Position numbers and translations under genes: made by a program
The notes under the pieces: model-generated
Seen by the model: the letters and a program-made list of their open reading frames with translations, nothing else
Database searches by the model: none
What the model was told of the DNA's origin: nothing
Assembly (NCBI RefSeq): GCF_000702625.1
Contig: NZ_JNIS01000001.1
Coordinates: 2,794,001-2,858,000, forward strand
Direction of reading: 5' to 3'
DNA length: 64,000 nt
From: Exiguobacterium oxidotolerans JCM 12280
Lineage (GTDB): Bacteria > Bacillota > Bacilli > Exiguobacteriales > Exiguobacteriaceae
Shown: positions 8,359-16,246 of the stretch, piece after piece
How positions within the stretch are numbered: position 1 is the first letter of the stretch
Layout of the letters: each line of letters begins with the position of its first letter

Positions 8359-8387
8359 TTGTTAAAAAAGGGATTTTATAGGATACT
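8359..8387 (+). promoter_or_regulatory. candidate sigma-A promoter of rtcB-like gene
   Basis: -35 TTGTTA (8359-8364), 17-nt spacer, -10 GATACT (8382-8387), 35 nt before the start codon. Confidence 0.5.
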
Positions 8388-8422
8388 TGAACAAGAGACA
8401 GGAAGGTAAGGGGGAGGATGAA

Positions 8423-9613
8423 ATGAAGACGATTCGCGGAAAGTACGGCGAAGCGAAGATTTTTACCCACAATGTCGATGACATGACGATTGAGCAAGTG
8501 ACAGGGATGCTGAATGAAAAGATTGCTGTCGACGGCAATGTCCGAATCATGCCCGATTGTCACGCTGGCAAGGGCTCGGTCATCGGAACGACGATGCGGA
8601 TTCACGATAAAGTGGTTCCGAATCTCGTTGGTGTCGACATTGGCTGCGGGATGTTATGTACACAAATCAACCGTGAAGGAACAGCTGGTGTCGATTATGA
8701 GAAGTTGGATGCTGCGATTCAGGCACTGGTTCCGAGCGGCATGTCCGTCCGCAATCAGCCGCACCGCTTGTCGGAACAGATTCCGTTTGAGCAGGTGTTG
8801 GCACCGTTCAACGAAACACGGGCCCGATTGTCGATTGGTACGTTAGGCGGCGGCAATCATTTCATCGAATTGAATACAGACGAGGAAGACAATCTCTACC
8901 TCGTGATTCATTCCGGCAGCCGGAACCTCGGAAAAACGATTGCCGAACATTATCAAAAGTTGGCGGAAAGCTCACAATTCACCGTCGATACGGCGTCGGT
9001 CGTCGCATCGCTGAAAGAACAGGGACGGGAGCAGGACATCCAATCGACTCTGGTCGAGTTGAAGAGTCAGTTCAATGAAACGAATAAAGATTTGGCGTAC
9101 GTGTCCGGTTCCGATATGGACAACTACCTGCATGACTTAAAAATCGCTCAAACGTATGCAGCACTGAACCGTCAAGCGATGACCGACGTCATTGTTGAAG
9201 CGATGGGCTGGTCGGTCATGGAACAGTTCGATACGATCCATAACTACATCGATCTCGAACAGATGATTCTCCGCAAAGGTGCGATTTCGGCGCAAGCTGG
9301 TGAAGTCGCCATCATTCCGATGAACATGCGCGACGGTTCACTGATTGTCAAAGGAAAAGGCAATCCGGACTGGAACTATTCGGCACTACATGGGGCAGGA
9401 CGGATCATGTCCCGTTCGAAAGCCTTTAAATCCGTTGACCTCAAAGAATTTGAAGCGACGATGCAGGACGTCTGGTCGAGCTCCGTCGTCGAATCGACGC
9501 GTGATGAGTCACCATTCGTCTATAAACTGATGGAGGAAATCATCCGGAACACAGAGGACACGGTCGAGTTATTAAAAGTCATCAAGCCGCTTTATAACTT
9601 TAAAGCGAAGTGA
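8423..9613 (+). CDS. rtcB: RtcB-family RNA ligase-like protein
   Basis: 396 residues. Signature blocks of RtcB, the Mn/GTP-dependent RNA ligase that joins 2',3'-cyclic phosphate or 3'-phosphate to 5'-OH ends, are all present: MPDCHAGKGSVIGTT, GVDIGCGM, GGGNHFIE, HSGSRNLG and LHGAGRIMSR, the last carrying the His that is guanylylated. The length is that of the shorter bacterial branch. An upstream GTG-to-ATG extension exists but SD GGGGAGG at 8411 fixes ATG 8423. No archease or RtcA gene is adjacent, so its RNA-repair target is open. Confidence 0.85.
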   Translation: MKTIRGKYGEAKIFTHNVDDMTIEQVTGMLNEKIAVDGNVRIMPDCHAGKGSVIGTTMRIHDKVVPNLVGVDIGCGMLCTQINREGTAGVDYEKLDAAIQALVPSGMSVRNQPHRLSEQIPFEQVLAPFNETRARLSIGTLGGGNHFIELNTDEEDNLYLVIHSGSRNLGKTIAEHYQKLAESSQFTVDTASVVASLKEQGREQDIQSTLVELKSQFNETNKDLAYVSGSDMDNYLHDLKIAQTYAALNRQAMTDVIVEAMGWSVMEQFDTIHNYIDLEQMILRKGAISAQAGEVAIIPMNMRDGSLIVKGKGNPDWNYSALHGAGRIMSRSKAFKSVDLKEFEATMQDVWSSSVVESTRDESPFVYKLMEEIIRNTEDTVELLKVIKPLYNFKAK

Positions 9614-9644
9614 GCCGGCAGGCGTCTGTGACTTTGAGCCAGAC

Positions 9645-9689
9645 AAAAACCCCCGACCATCTGATTGGAAATGAATCAGTAGCGGGGGG
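9645..9689 (-). terminator. terminator of DM13 gene (minus strand)
   Basis: CCCCCG...CTGATT pairs with AATCAG...CGGGGG. On the minus strand the stem is followed by GTTTTTGTC. Confidence 0.7.
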
Positions 9690-9705
9690 ATCGGTTACAT
9701 AATAT

Positions 9706-10236
9706 TTACCCGTTGTTAGTCTTCACTACTGCTGTACCAAAATCGGCGTTGAAGGCACGGCACCAAATCACGACGGTATTGTACTTCGTGAAATCGACAT
9801 CTTGAGGGACGGCATAATTTTGATTGCCGGTATTGCCTTTTAAAGCCCCTAAGTTGATGCCTTCTTTTGGCTCCATACCCGGTTGAATAAGATAAACGAA
9901 TAAATCTGTACCGTTCGTCGTCTTGAAATCCTCAAACCGGAGATACTGACCGTCATCTGCTTGAATCGTTTTGAGTGTTCCTGAGGTTTGATAGTTTTTT
10001 TCTCCATCGACGAATTTACCGGAGAACGTAAGCTCTTCCTCCTGCGTGCCAGGTGTCGTGGCTTCCGTTTCATCTTCAGTGTCTGGTTCCTGTTCTTCCG
10101 TTTTGACGTCAGAGGAAGTCGGGGGAAGTCCTTCGTCAACGGCTTTATCAAAAAGAAGCGGTGAGACTAACCACCAACTGATTGCTAGGATACCGACGAT
10201 GACGACACCAAGGAGTATTTTTGTAATCGTTTTCAT
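9706..10236 (-). CDS. membrane-anchored DM13-domain protein
   Basis: 176 residues. Residues about 4-24 form an N-terminal transmembrane anchor, followed by an acidic Glu/Thr-rich linker (about 40-65). The last ~105 residues are a DM13 domain: RFEDFKTTNGTDLFVYL, then NLGALKGNTGNQNYAVP, then NTVVIWCRAFNADFGTA. DM13 domains carry a conserved Cys and have been proposed to have redox or haem-related electron-transfer roles on the cell surface. ATG 10236 is chosen because SD GGAGTG lies just upstream. Confidence 0.8.
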   Translation of the reverse strand: MKTITKILLGVVIVGILAISWWLVSPLLFDKAVDEGLPPTSSDVKTEEQEPDTEDETEATTPGTQEEELTFSGKFVDGEKNYQTSGTLKTIQADDGQYLRFEDFKTTNGTDLFVYLIQPGMEPKEGINLGALKGNTGNQNYAVPQDVDFTKYNTVVIWCRAFNADFGTAVVKTNNG

Positions 10237-10337
10237 ATGCATCACTCCACTTCAGAGGTTTTTCAGTGCAGCGTTCGGACATCTGCGTCTTGGTTAAATT
10301 TTATCATATGTGGAAGATATCCGTTCATCCGAAGACG

Positions 10338-10829
10338 CTAGTTACTTAGATATTTGTAAGTCTCCCCCTCATCAGCACTGCGGAGAAAGCCTGCTTTTAC
10401 AAGTACGGATTGGGAGGCACGATTTTCATGTTCTGTATACGCGCAGACTTGCGTGACCTTCATATCCCGCAGTCCAAACTCGGTAACGGTCTTGACGGCT
10501 TCCGTCATATAACCGTGGCCGCGGAAGTCCGGTTTCAGGACATAGCCGATCTCAGCAATGTTGTTTTTGTAGCCGCGGCAAAAACAGCAGTTCCCGATGA
10601 ATTCGCCGGTCGACTTTAAGTACAGTCCCCACGTGATTCCGTCCCCATTAAAGTAATCGCGGGCAATCTGACTCAAGATGTTGACTACGTCAAGGCTGTT
10701 TTTTGCCTGTTGACCATCATATGCCGTAATCTCAATCATCTGGTTCGCTTCACTGAAGCGAATTTCTCTTAGTAACAGCCGTTCGCTCATTAGTTCAGGA
10801 AAGACATCAAAATAGTATTTTTCTTTCAC
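10338..10829 (-). CDS. GNAT-family N-acetyltransferase (RimJ/RimL-like)
   Basis: 163 residues. ERLLLREIRFSEA at the start, then IGYVLKPDFRGHGYMTEAV (acetyl-CoA pyrophosphate loop, R-G-H-G-Y) and ENRASQSVLVKAGF form the usual GNAT_3 pattern. These enzymes acetylate protein N-termini, antibiotics or small amines; the substrate here is unknown. The start is GTG at 10829 with a strong AAGGAGG SD. The divergent gene encodes an isochorismatase-like hydrolase. Confidence 0.85.
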   Translation of the reverse strand: MKEKYYFDVFPELMSERLLLREIRFSEANQMIEITAYDGQQAKNSLDVVNILSQIARDYFNGDGITWGLYLKSTGEFIGNCCFCRGYKNNIAEIGYVLKPDFRGHGYMTEAVKTVTEFGLRDMKVTQVCAYTEHENRASQSVLVKAGFLRSADEGETYKYLSN

Positions 10830-10874
10830 GGGGCATGCCTCCTTGAATTTGCTTCTTACCTCAAGTGTACGTTA

Positions 10875-10890
10875 TCCGATCCGAATCGGA
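10875..10890. promoter_or_regulatory. palindrome in divergent spacer
   Basis: tCCGAT-ccga-ATCGGa, a 6-bp inverted repeat in the spacer between the acetyltransferase and isochorismatase genes. It could be an operator; the binding factor is unknown. Confidence 0.3.
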
Positions 10891-10942
10891 AGCATAACAT
10901 CATCAAGACTAAAAATCCGTTCATTAATCAGGAGGAATTTAC

Positions 10943-11437
10943 ATGAAAAAGAAAGCCTTAGTCGTCATTGATATTCAAAATGACATGACAAAAAACTACA
11001 AAGAAGTCATCGGTACGATCAATCAGTCAATCGATTGGGCGGTTGAACAGGACATGCATGTGGTCTACATCCGGCACGAGAATTTATCGGCCGGGACAAG
11101 AACGTTTAAGACCGGGACACGTGGTGCCGAGTTGGCACCTGATTTGAATATCGTTTCAGATCATGTATTCACAAAATATAAGGGGAACGCCTTAACGAGT
11201 GAAGCCTTCGCAGCATTCATTGGGCAGCATGAGATCACCGACTTTTATCTGACCGGTGGAGACGCGACGGCTTGTGTCAAATCAACGTGCTTTAACTTAC
11301 GTAAACTGGATTACGACGTGACGGTGATTACGGACGGGATCACAAGTTACGATAAAAAGAAACTGCCGGAAATGATTGAATACTATGCGAAAAAGGGGAG
11401 TGACATTGTTCAATTCAATAATTTAATTCGTAATTAA
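10943..11437 (+). CDS. isochorismatase-family cysteine hydrolase
   Basis: 164 residues with the Asp-Lys-Cys triad of the family: D10 in VVIDIQND, K78 in VFTKYKGNAL and C111 in GGDATACVKSTC. The cis-peptide region precedes the Cys as expected. Relatives hydrolyse isochorismate, nicotinamide or other amides; nothing nearby points to siderophore or NAD metabolism, so the substrate is open. SD AGGAGG and ATG are clear. It is about 50 nt before a small membrane protein ORF and may be co-transcribed with it. Confidence 0.85.
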   Translation: MKKKALVVIDIQNDMTKNYKEVIGTINQSIDWAVEQDMHVVYIRHENLSAGTRTFKTGTRGAELAPDLNIVSDHVFTKYKGNALTSEAFAAFIGQHEITDFYLTGGDATACVKSTCFNLRKLDYDVTVITDGITSYDKKKLPEMIEYYAKKGSDIVQFNNLIRN

Positions 11438-11491
11438 CCAATACTTTTGAACAGAAAGCATTATGAATCAGCTTGAGAGGAATGGAGTAAC

Positions 11492-11662
11492 GTGAAATTA
11501 ATTTTGATGGGAATCAGTATTATTTTATTTGGAATCGCTCTGATGATCGGCTTTAGTCCAATGGGATTAAATGACTTTTTGGGTATTAAATTTGGAATGA
11601 CAGTATCATTTGTTGGGTTACTCGTTACGTTCATGGACTTTTTTATCAGTGTGAAGCAATAA
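11492..11662 (+). CDS. 56-residue small membrane protein
   Basis: GTG at 11492 with SD ATGGAG to TAA at 11662. The product has two hydrophobic stretches (about residues 3-20 and 35-53) split by a short Asn-Asp-containing loop (MGLNDFLGIK), so a two-helix hairpin is likely. The family was not recognised. Codon use is more AT-rich than in the surrounding genes. It probably shares a transcript with the isochorismatase-like gene. Function unknown. Confidence 0.55.
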   Translation: MKLILMGISIILFGIALMIGFSPMGLNDFLGIKFGMTVSFVGLLVTFMDFFISVKQ

Positions 11663-12137
11663 GCGTTTTAAAAAGCTGAAATTGAATGCCTCGATGACCA
11701 GTGTTGCGGAAGTCATGTATGGCAAAAGCTAAACATCTGTTTGACCGCTCGGGAGAACCGATTATTCTGGTTAGTCGCGTGAACAAAGGTGCTTCTTTGT
11801 TTGATCCAGGACCTCTTTTGTTTCCAGCACAGGAGGTCCTTTTTTGCAATTTTATCGAAAAAGTACGAAAGCTTGTTTGATTTTTTTACTATCTTACGTC
11901 AAGCAAATAGCGGATATAACTGATAGACCCATGTAAGGTATTTGCTGTCTCTAGTGTAGGGAACGAAACAATGTTTCGTCTATTTCTCATGGTTTGACCA
12001 TCGTCAAGATAAATCAGGAATTATCCATCATCTGTCATCATTTTGAGCTTATAATTGAAGTGAAAACTGCTTATTATAGAGAAGTAAGAAATATTGGCAT
12101 GTGAACTACACCATTTATTTAAAAGGAGAGATGTAAC
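11663..12137. other. 475-bp intergenic region
   Basis: It contains a terminator at 11808-11845. A 53-codon plus-strand frame from ATG 11717 (MAKAKHLFDRSGEPIILVSR...) runs across the terminator and may be a gene remnant. The rest is AT-rich with a small gaaac-aatg-tttc hairpin. No further gene was recognised. Confidence 0.5.
11808..11845 (+). terminator. Rho-independent terminator
   Basis: aggacctc pairs with gaggtcct, followed by TTTTTT. Confidence 0.75.
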
Positions 12138-13100
12138 GTGTTAATCGTCGCAATTTTGACGAGTATAGCTTTGACAGGGATTCATGTGTACCAAGCTTCA
12201 CGTCGGGTATGGAAAATGAAAGTATTCAAGAAGGAGCATGGAAAAAGTTTCCCTGTAGTATTGTCTTCATTGAATGAAGCATCTATTAGTCCATTCGTTT
12301 CAATGACGATACATATCACATTAAGTTATTTCATGTTTTTAGGATTGTTTGTTGGGGATGAATTGACATTCTTTGAGTTTTGGTGGATACAGCTCTTTTT
12401 TCACTTACCTGTTCCCATCCCATTCTTTTTCGCATCATTCCTGCAAGTGTATTATTTCTTCAAAAGGAAGCCCTGGCACTTGGATGCTTCATCGCTTATC
12501 TCATTCAAGCAAGTTAGTCAGTGGCAATCCATCGTGAAAAAGCATGGTAATGTATCTTTTGAAGATAATTATCGTTTTTTATTCAAATCGACTTTGGATG
12601 AGCAGAAGATTTTAGATGAAAGATACATCGCTGACATACTGCGAGCAAGTGATTTGCTTGTACAACAACAGCGAGCGGAAAAAGAAGTTTCAGATTCGAG
12701 TGCTTTTTTGAACGTCGAAATTGACGAAGAGGTTGACTTACTAAACGCATTGAACGAGGAACTTATCGGATTGTTTGATAGTTTGCTCTATGCAGTAGGA
12801 ATGAAAAAGTCTCCCGCTTATATAGAAGAGAAAAAACGGGAACTGATGCAACGAAAACTCAACAAAATGATTTCCCCGGAGAAGCGGATTCCAATCGCTG
12901 AGGTAGAACTCTTAAAGTTGGTTGGAGACACCGATACGGAACCAGAAGTAAAAGCAAAGGCGAATGACGTACTTTTAGCCATTAAAAGTCGAACCAAGCA
13001 AGGGCAAGCGGAGTCGAAACGTGAACTGGACATGATTACTATCAAAACAGCGATGACAGTCGAAGGTATCACGGAAGAAGACTTGAAGAAATTGAAATGA
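12138..13100 (+). CDS. membrane protein of unknown function
   Basis: 320 residues, start GTG with SD AAAGGAGAG. A hydrophobic N-terminal segment (2-18) is followed by two membrane helices (about 52-75 and 88-105). The remaining ~215 residues are soluble, charged and mostly helical, with likely coiled-coil segments (for example EEKKRELMQRKLNKMI). I do not recognise the family. The C-terminal half is probably cytoplasmic. It stands alone between an intergenic region and a non-coding block, and its base composition is more AT-rich than the core genes, so acquisition by transfer is possible. Confidence 0.6.
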   Translation: MLIVAILTSIALTGIHVYQASRRVWKMKVFKKEHGKSFPVVLSSLNEASISPFVSMTIHITLSYFMFLGLFVGDELTFFEFWWIQLFFHLPVPIPFFFASFLQVYYFFKRKPWHLDASSLISFKQVSQWQSIVKKHGNVSFEDNYRFLFKSTLDEQKILDERYIADILRASDLLVQQQRAEKEVSDSSAFLNVEIDEEVDLLNALNEELIGLFDSLLYAVGMKKSPAYIEEKKRELMQRKLNKMISPEKRIPIAEVELLKLVGDTDTEPEVKAKANDVLLAIKSRTKQGQAESKRELDMITIKTAMTVEGITEEDLKKLK

Positions 13101-13114
13101 ATAAGATTAAACCT

Positions 13115-13140
13115 AAGACATCCATCCGGCTGTCTTTTTT
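13115..13140 (+). terminator. short terminator
   Basis: aagaca-tccatccggc-tgtctt followed by TTTT; the stem is short. Confidence 0.5.
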
Positions 13141-13426
13141 CACGGATGCTGTGATGGTCACCGCTCTTTTTGCTTATCATAAGGAAACACATCAATAGGT
13201 ATGAACAAAATAGTTTATTAAGAGCGACTATGACTTGGCGATAAAAAATGTTCTAGTCTCTGAAATGGCATATATTCGAAAAGTAAATGATATCTTTAGC
13301 CGAATCGATGATTGTTACTAGGATGCTGACGAGGTCGTCATACTGGATTGAATCATTTCAAAATTAACAGCAGCTTTAATCTCACGATTTGCCACTCTAT
13401 TGTTCAAAGTGCTTATCAAAATCAGG

Positions 13427-13530
13427 CGAGAAGACTCCCACTTCTAAACGTCTAGGGCGAAGTAGGAGATAAATCGCCTTCGGACAAGGCGTGTCTTGCA
13501 ACACGTCGATTGTTCGACAATGCTGGTTTA
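13427..13530 (+). ncRNA. cluster of hairpins upstream of the structured RNA
   Basis: AGGCGA...TCGCCT encloses CTCCCACTTC...GAAGTAGGAG. Further hairpins follow: CGCCTT-cggac-AAGGCG, GTGT-cttgca-ACAC and ATTGT-TCG-ACAAT. The dense nested stems suggest a structured RNA or transposon-end palindromes. No family was recognised with confidence. Confidence 0.35.
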
Positions 13531-13555
13531 AAAACAATGAAAAACAGGAAAAAAT

Positions 13556-13818
13556 TAACTGTCGCGTTCTTTGAAAACTGAAGATATGGGGTTGTGACAG
13601 GAAGTTCGTCTGTCACGTAAAATCTTCAACGTTCACCTTGCGGATGACCGAAGTAGCAAAAACCAAGCAGAGTAGGCATCCGCGCAAAAGAAACGGACAA
13701 GATAGACTTACAACCGTCGGGACGACGGGGTTAGCCTGATAAACTTCCGACCAATCGGTCGGATAACTCAGGAATTCTCCACCTCTTAGCGAAGCATAGA
13801 TGGAGGTAGTTCAAGCAG
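13556..13818 (+). ncRNA. structured RNA, omegaRNA/HEARO-like, without nuclease ORF
   Basis: About 260 nt with at least six hairpins in series: TGAAGAT...ATCTTCA enclosing GTGACAG-N9-CTGTCAC; GCGGATG...CATCCGC; CCGTCG-gga-CGACGG flanked by aacc/ggtt; TCCGACC-aat-cGGTCGGA; and CTCCAcCTCT...AGATGGAG ending gtagTTCAAG. The string of stems and the terminal hairpin followed by TCAA resemble IS200/IS605-superfamily elements, whose omegaRNAs (HEARO for IscB) guide TnpB/IscB nucleases. No iscB, tnpB or tnpA reading frame adjoins. The assignment is by memory of the family's features and needs a covariance-model search. Confidence 0.5.
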
Positions 13819-13857
13819 TGGTGAATTGAACGATTCCAATCCATACGATAAATAAAA

Positions 13858-13898
13858 AATGAGAGAACTCCGCCATGAAGGAGCTCTCTCATTTTTTG
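13858..13898. terminator. bidirectional terminator
   Basis: aaaaaatgagagaactcc pairs with ggagctctctcatttttt, T-runs on both strands; it serves the minus-strand FMN reductase gene. Confidence 0.8.
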
Positions 13899-13943
13899 TC
13901 TCTATTCAAACATTCTTCAGTATCATTAGATGCGATTAAATGA

Positions 13944-14486
13944 TCAACGAATCGTTTTTAAGGCGCCAGCCCAAGGGATGACTTGATCGAGCATTTGGTT
14001 GACGGAATCTGCTTGAACGGGTGCTGCTTTTAACACCGCTCCATTCTCAAAGTCAGTGAACAGCGAAAGGGCAGGGTGGACGCGGACGTCTGCAATCAAC
14101 AATTCGCCTAAAATCCCGCGTAAATGTTCTGCTGCCCGGGCACCGCCGACTGAACCGTACGAGACGATACCGGCTGCTTTGTTATTCCACTCAACACGAA
14201 GGTAATCGAGAGCATTTTTTAAGGACGCGGCAATCGAATGGTTGTATTCCTGTGTGATGAACACAAATCCATCCTGAGCGGCAATCGCTTCAGACCAGGC
14301 AGCTGCACCGGATGCATCGCCGTCTTTTTCACCGAGCAGCGGTAATTTGTAATCGGCGATGTCAATGATTGTATAGTTGGCATCTCCGCGTTTGTCCGCC
14401 AGTTCTTTGACCCAGTTTCCGACTTGTGGACTCAAACGGCCTTCACGTGTTGATCCCAGGATGATCCCAATGTTTAATGGTGTCAT
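13944..14486 (-). CDS. NADPH-dependent FMN reductase / azoreductase-like
   Basis: 180 residues with a flavodoxin-like fold. GSTREGRLSPQVGNWV near the N-terminus binds FMN phosphate and ITQEYNHSIAASLKNALDYL is the second flavin-binding block. Such enzymes reduce FMN, quinones or azo compounds with NADPH. An upstream extension to 14549 exists, but AAAGGAGG directly before ATG 14486 fixes the start. It lies 79 bp after the ring-cleaving dioxygenase in the same direction, probably one transcript under the MhqR-like operator, so quinone detoxification is the likely role. Confidence 0.85.
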   Translation of the reverse strand: MTPLNIGIILGSTREGRLSPQVGNWVKELADKRGDANYTIIDIADYKLPLLGEKDGDASGAAAWSEAIAAQDGFVFITQEYNHSIAASLKNALDYLRVEWNNKAAGIVSYGSVGGARAAEHLRGILGELLIADVRVHPALSLFTDFENGAVLKAAPVQADSVNQMLDQVIPWAGALKTIR

Positions 14487-14564
14487 GTTCGTTTCCTCCT
14501 TTAATGGTGGTGTTTCCATTGGACCAAATAGTTTACTGAATAGATTCAAGATAATCCCTCGGGA

Positions 14565-15548
14565 TTACAAATATTCTTTTTCGATCTTGCGTGTGCTGCG
14601 GACGGTATCGATCGGGCGGACCATTTGCTCGATCTGTTGACGTTGTGGTTCGAGGAATGGAGGTAATGATAATTTTTCTCCGACCGTTTCATACGGCTCG
14701 TCTCCCATGAAACCGGGACCGTCTGTTGCCCATTCGAACAGAACGCCGCGTGCGACACGTGCATACAAGGATTCGAAGAAGAAACGATCGACGTAGCCCG
14801 ATGTGTTGAATTGTAAGTTGTGCATCCGTTCGATCCATTCATTTAAAGCGGCTGTATCTTCGACCCGGAACGCCACGTGATGGACGGTTCCGAATCCTTG
14901 GCGTCCGCTCGGAAGGAGAAGGTTATGTTCAACGATGACTTGCGCACCGTTGCCGCCTTCGCCCATTTCAAACAGATGCAGGGATCCGGCTTTGTCGATT
15001 TCCCGCATCAGCATCGCTTTTTCCAAGACATCTTTTAACCGGTCAAATTCGGCAATCCGGATGTGGATTGGACCTAAACCGGTAATTGCGAATTCTAATG
15101 GAACAGGACCGTTTTGCCACGGAGTTCCGGAGGCAATGCCTTCGTTATGCTCGTCTGAAATCAGCATATACTGCTGGTCATCGAAATCGACGAACGAAAG
15201 AGTCTTCTTACCGAACTGTTCTTTGATGCCGCGATGCTTCACGTCGTATTTATCGAATCGTTTGATCCAGTAGTGGAGTGCTTCGTCCGTCGGCACGCGG
15301 AAAGCGGTTTTAAAGATTTCATTTGTTCCGTGTGTTCCTTTTGGAATGCCAGGGAAGTCAAAGAACGTCATATCGGTACCGGCTGAACCTTTATCGTCAG
15401 CGAAGAATAAATGATAGGTCTGAATATCGTCCTGGTTAACAGTTTTCTTGACCAAACGCATGCCTAAGACATTTGTGAAGAACTCATAATTTTTCTCGGC
15501 ACTGCTCGTGATGGCCGTGACGTGGTGGATTCCTTTTAATTCATTCAT
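14565..15548 (-). CDS. VOC-family ring-cleaving dioxygenase (MhqA/MhqO-like)
   Basis: 327 residues with two vicinal-oxygen-chelate modules. The first begins GIHHVTAITS (metal His) and the second contains VHHVAFRVED with a downstream E in VLFEWATDGPGF. Close relatives in B. subtilis (MhqA, MhqE, MhqO) are glyoxalase/dioxygenase-type proteins induced by catechols and quinones under MhqR. A perfect 18-bp palindrome lies 25 nt upstream of the start and the adjacent gene encodes a MarR-type repressor, which strongly supports that assignment. Confidence 0.85.
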   Translation of the reverse strand: MNELKGIHHVTAITSSAEKNYEFFTNVLGMRLVKKTVNQDDIQTYHLFFADDKGSAGTDMTFFDFPGIPKGTHGTNEIFKTAFRVPTDEALHYWIKRFDKYDVKHRGIKEQFGKKTLSFVDFDDQQYMLISDEHNEGIASGTPWQNGPVPLEFAITGLGPIHIRIAEFDRLKDVLEKAMLMREIDKAGSLHLFEMGEGGNGAQVIVEHNLLLPSGRQGFGTVHHVAFRVEDTAALNEWIERMHNLQFNTSGYVDRFFFESLYARVARGVLFEWATDGPGFMGDEPYETVGEKLSLPPFLEPQRQQIEQMVRPIDTVRSTRKIEKEYL

Positions 15549-15572
15549 CTAAATCGCTCCCTTAATCGTTAT

Positions 15573-15590
15573 TATCTCGAATTCGAGATA
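15573..15590. promoter_or_regulatory. MhqR-type operator
   Basis: The perfect palindrome TATCTCGAATTCGAGATA lies just upstream of the dioxygenase gene. It matches the inverted repeat known for B. subtilis MhqR (TATCTcgaAtTCgAGATA pattern). Confidence 0.75.
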
Positions 15591-15605
15591 TATAGGTAAA
15601 AAAAT

Positions 15606-16040
15606 TTACTTATTTTGGGCTTGGTAGCCTATTTTTTTAGCAGTCTTAATGAACAATTCAATTTCCACCTGGTCAATCCCTTGGAAAACCTGATTAATGG
15701 CTTGTTCATGTTCTGGAAAAATCGTATCCATTAACGTTTGACCTTCTGTGGTGAGTTCCGCAAATGTCACGCGCCGATCCTCCGGACAGGCTTGGCGGAC
15801 GACGTAGTTCTTTTTTTCGAGCTTATCGATGACATAGGTGATGCTGCCGCTCGTAATCAATACTTTTTTCCCAATCAGCTGAATCGGTTGCCTTCCTTTG
15901 TGATACAACAACTCGAGTACGGAAAAATCAGTCGGATTTAGTCCGGACTTCGCAACATCCTGTTTGATGACTTCATGAAGCGCATCGACTGCGCGGACCA
16001 TGACTGTCAGTGCTTTTAAGTTCGGATTCGGCTGTTCCAT
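15606..16040 (-). CDS. mhqR: MarR-family repressor, MhqR-like
   Basis: 144 residues. The winged helix spans about 30-105: TDFSVLELLYHKGRQPIQLIGKKV, the recognition helix TSGSITYVIDKLEKKNYV and the wing with CPEDRRVTFAELT, where DRR is the MarR signature. The frame is open further upstream to 16253 but SD AGAGGTGA before ATG 16040 decides the start. MhqR represses quinone-detoxification genes and is inactivated by quinones. The operators on both sides of the gene indicate control of the dioxygenase/reductase genes and of itself. Confidence 0.85.
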   Translation of the reverse strand: MEQPNPNLKALTVMVRAVDALHEVIKQDVAKSGLNPTDFSVLELLYHKGRQPIQLIGKKVLITSGSITYVIDKLEKKNYVVRQACPEDRRVTFAELTTEGQTLMDTIFPEHEQAINQVFQGIDQVEIELFIKTAKKIGYQAQNK

Positions 16041-16054
16041 TTCGTTCACCTCTT

Positions 16055-16088
16055 TTATCTTCAATTCATATATCTTCAATTCAAGATA
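16055..16088. promoter_or_regulatory. second, imperfect MhqR-type operators upstream of mhqR
   Basis: TATCTTCAATTCAAGATA (16071-16088) keeps the outer arms and spacing of the 15573 palindrome. A partial copy TATCTTCAATTCATATA overlaps at 16056-16072. This suggests autoregulation with lower affinity. Confidence 0.55.
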
Positions 16089-16195
16089 AATATACCGTCT
16101 GTTTTTTATGGCGTCAATTGTTTTGATTGGTTTCTGATTGCATACACAGTTCGTTTGTCTAAAGCCTGATGTGGAATGGATCCATACAGCAACAT

Positions 16196-16230
16196 GAAAA
16201 GAGGCAGCCCGTATCGTACGGGTTGCCTTT
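16196..16230 (-). terminator. terminator of the carboxylesterase gene
   Basis: aggcagcccgta-tcg-tacgggttgcct is a 12-bp stem with one G-U pair; on the minus strand it is followed by CTTTTC. Confidence 0.75.
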
Positions 16231-16246
16231 AGGATGGGGGAATACT

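Larger units (their letters stand above)
13141..13943. other. 800-bp non-coding region rich in RNA structure
   Basis: No convincing protein gene. 13200-13420 is AT-rich and featureless apart from a 21-nt near-match to 47049-47069. Structured segments lie at 13427-13530 and 13556-13818. A convergent terminator near 13860-13898 ends the region. Confidence 0.6.

Noticed and set aside
11646-11849. 67-residue minus-strand ORF
   Set aside because: It runs through a terminator hairpin, has no SD and resembles no family.
13561-13580. rRNA spacer sequence
   Set aside because: gttctttgaaaact recalls the 16S-23S spacer of Firmicutes, but no rRNA or tRNA sequence is near.
13560-13815. Protein-coding tnpB or iscB remnant
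   Set aside because: A frame ending TTVGTTGLA looked like a transposase end, but stops interrupt every frame further upstream and the sequence folds as serial hairpins, so a structured RNA explains it better.
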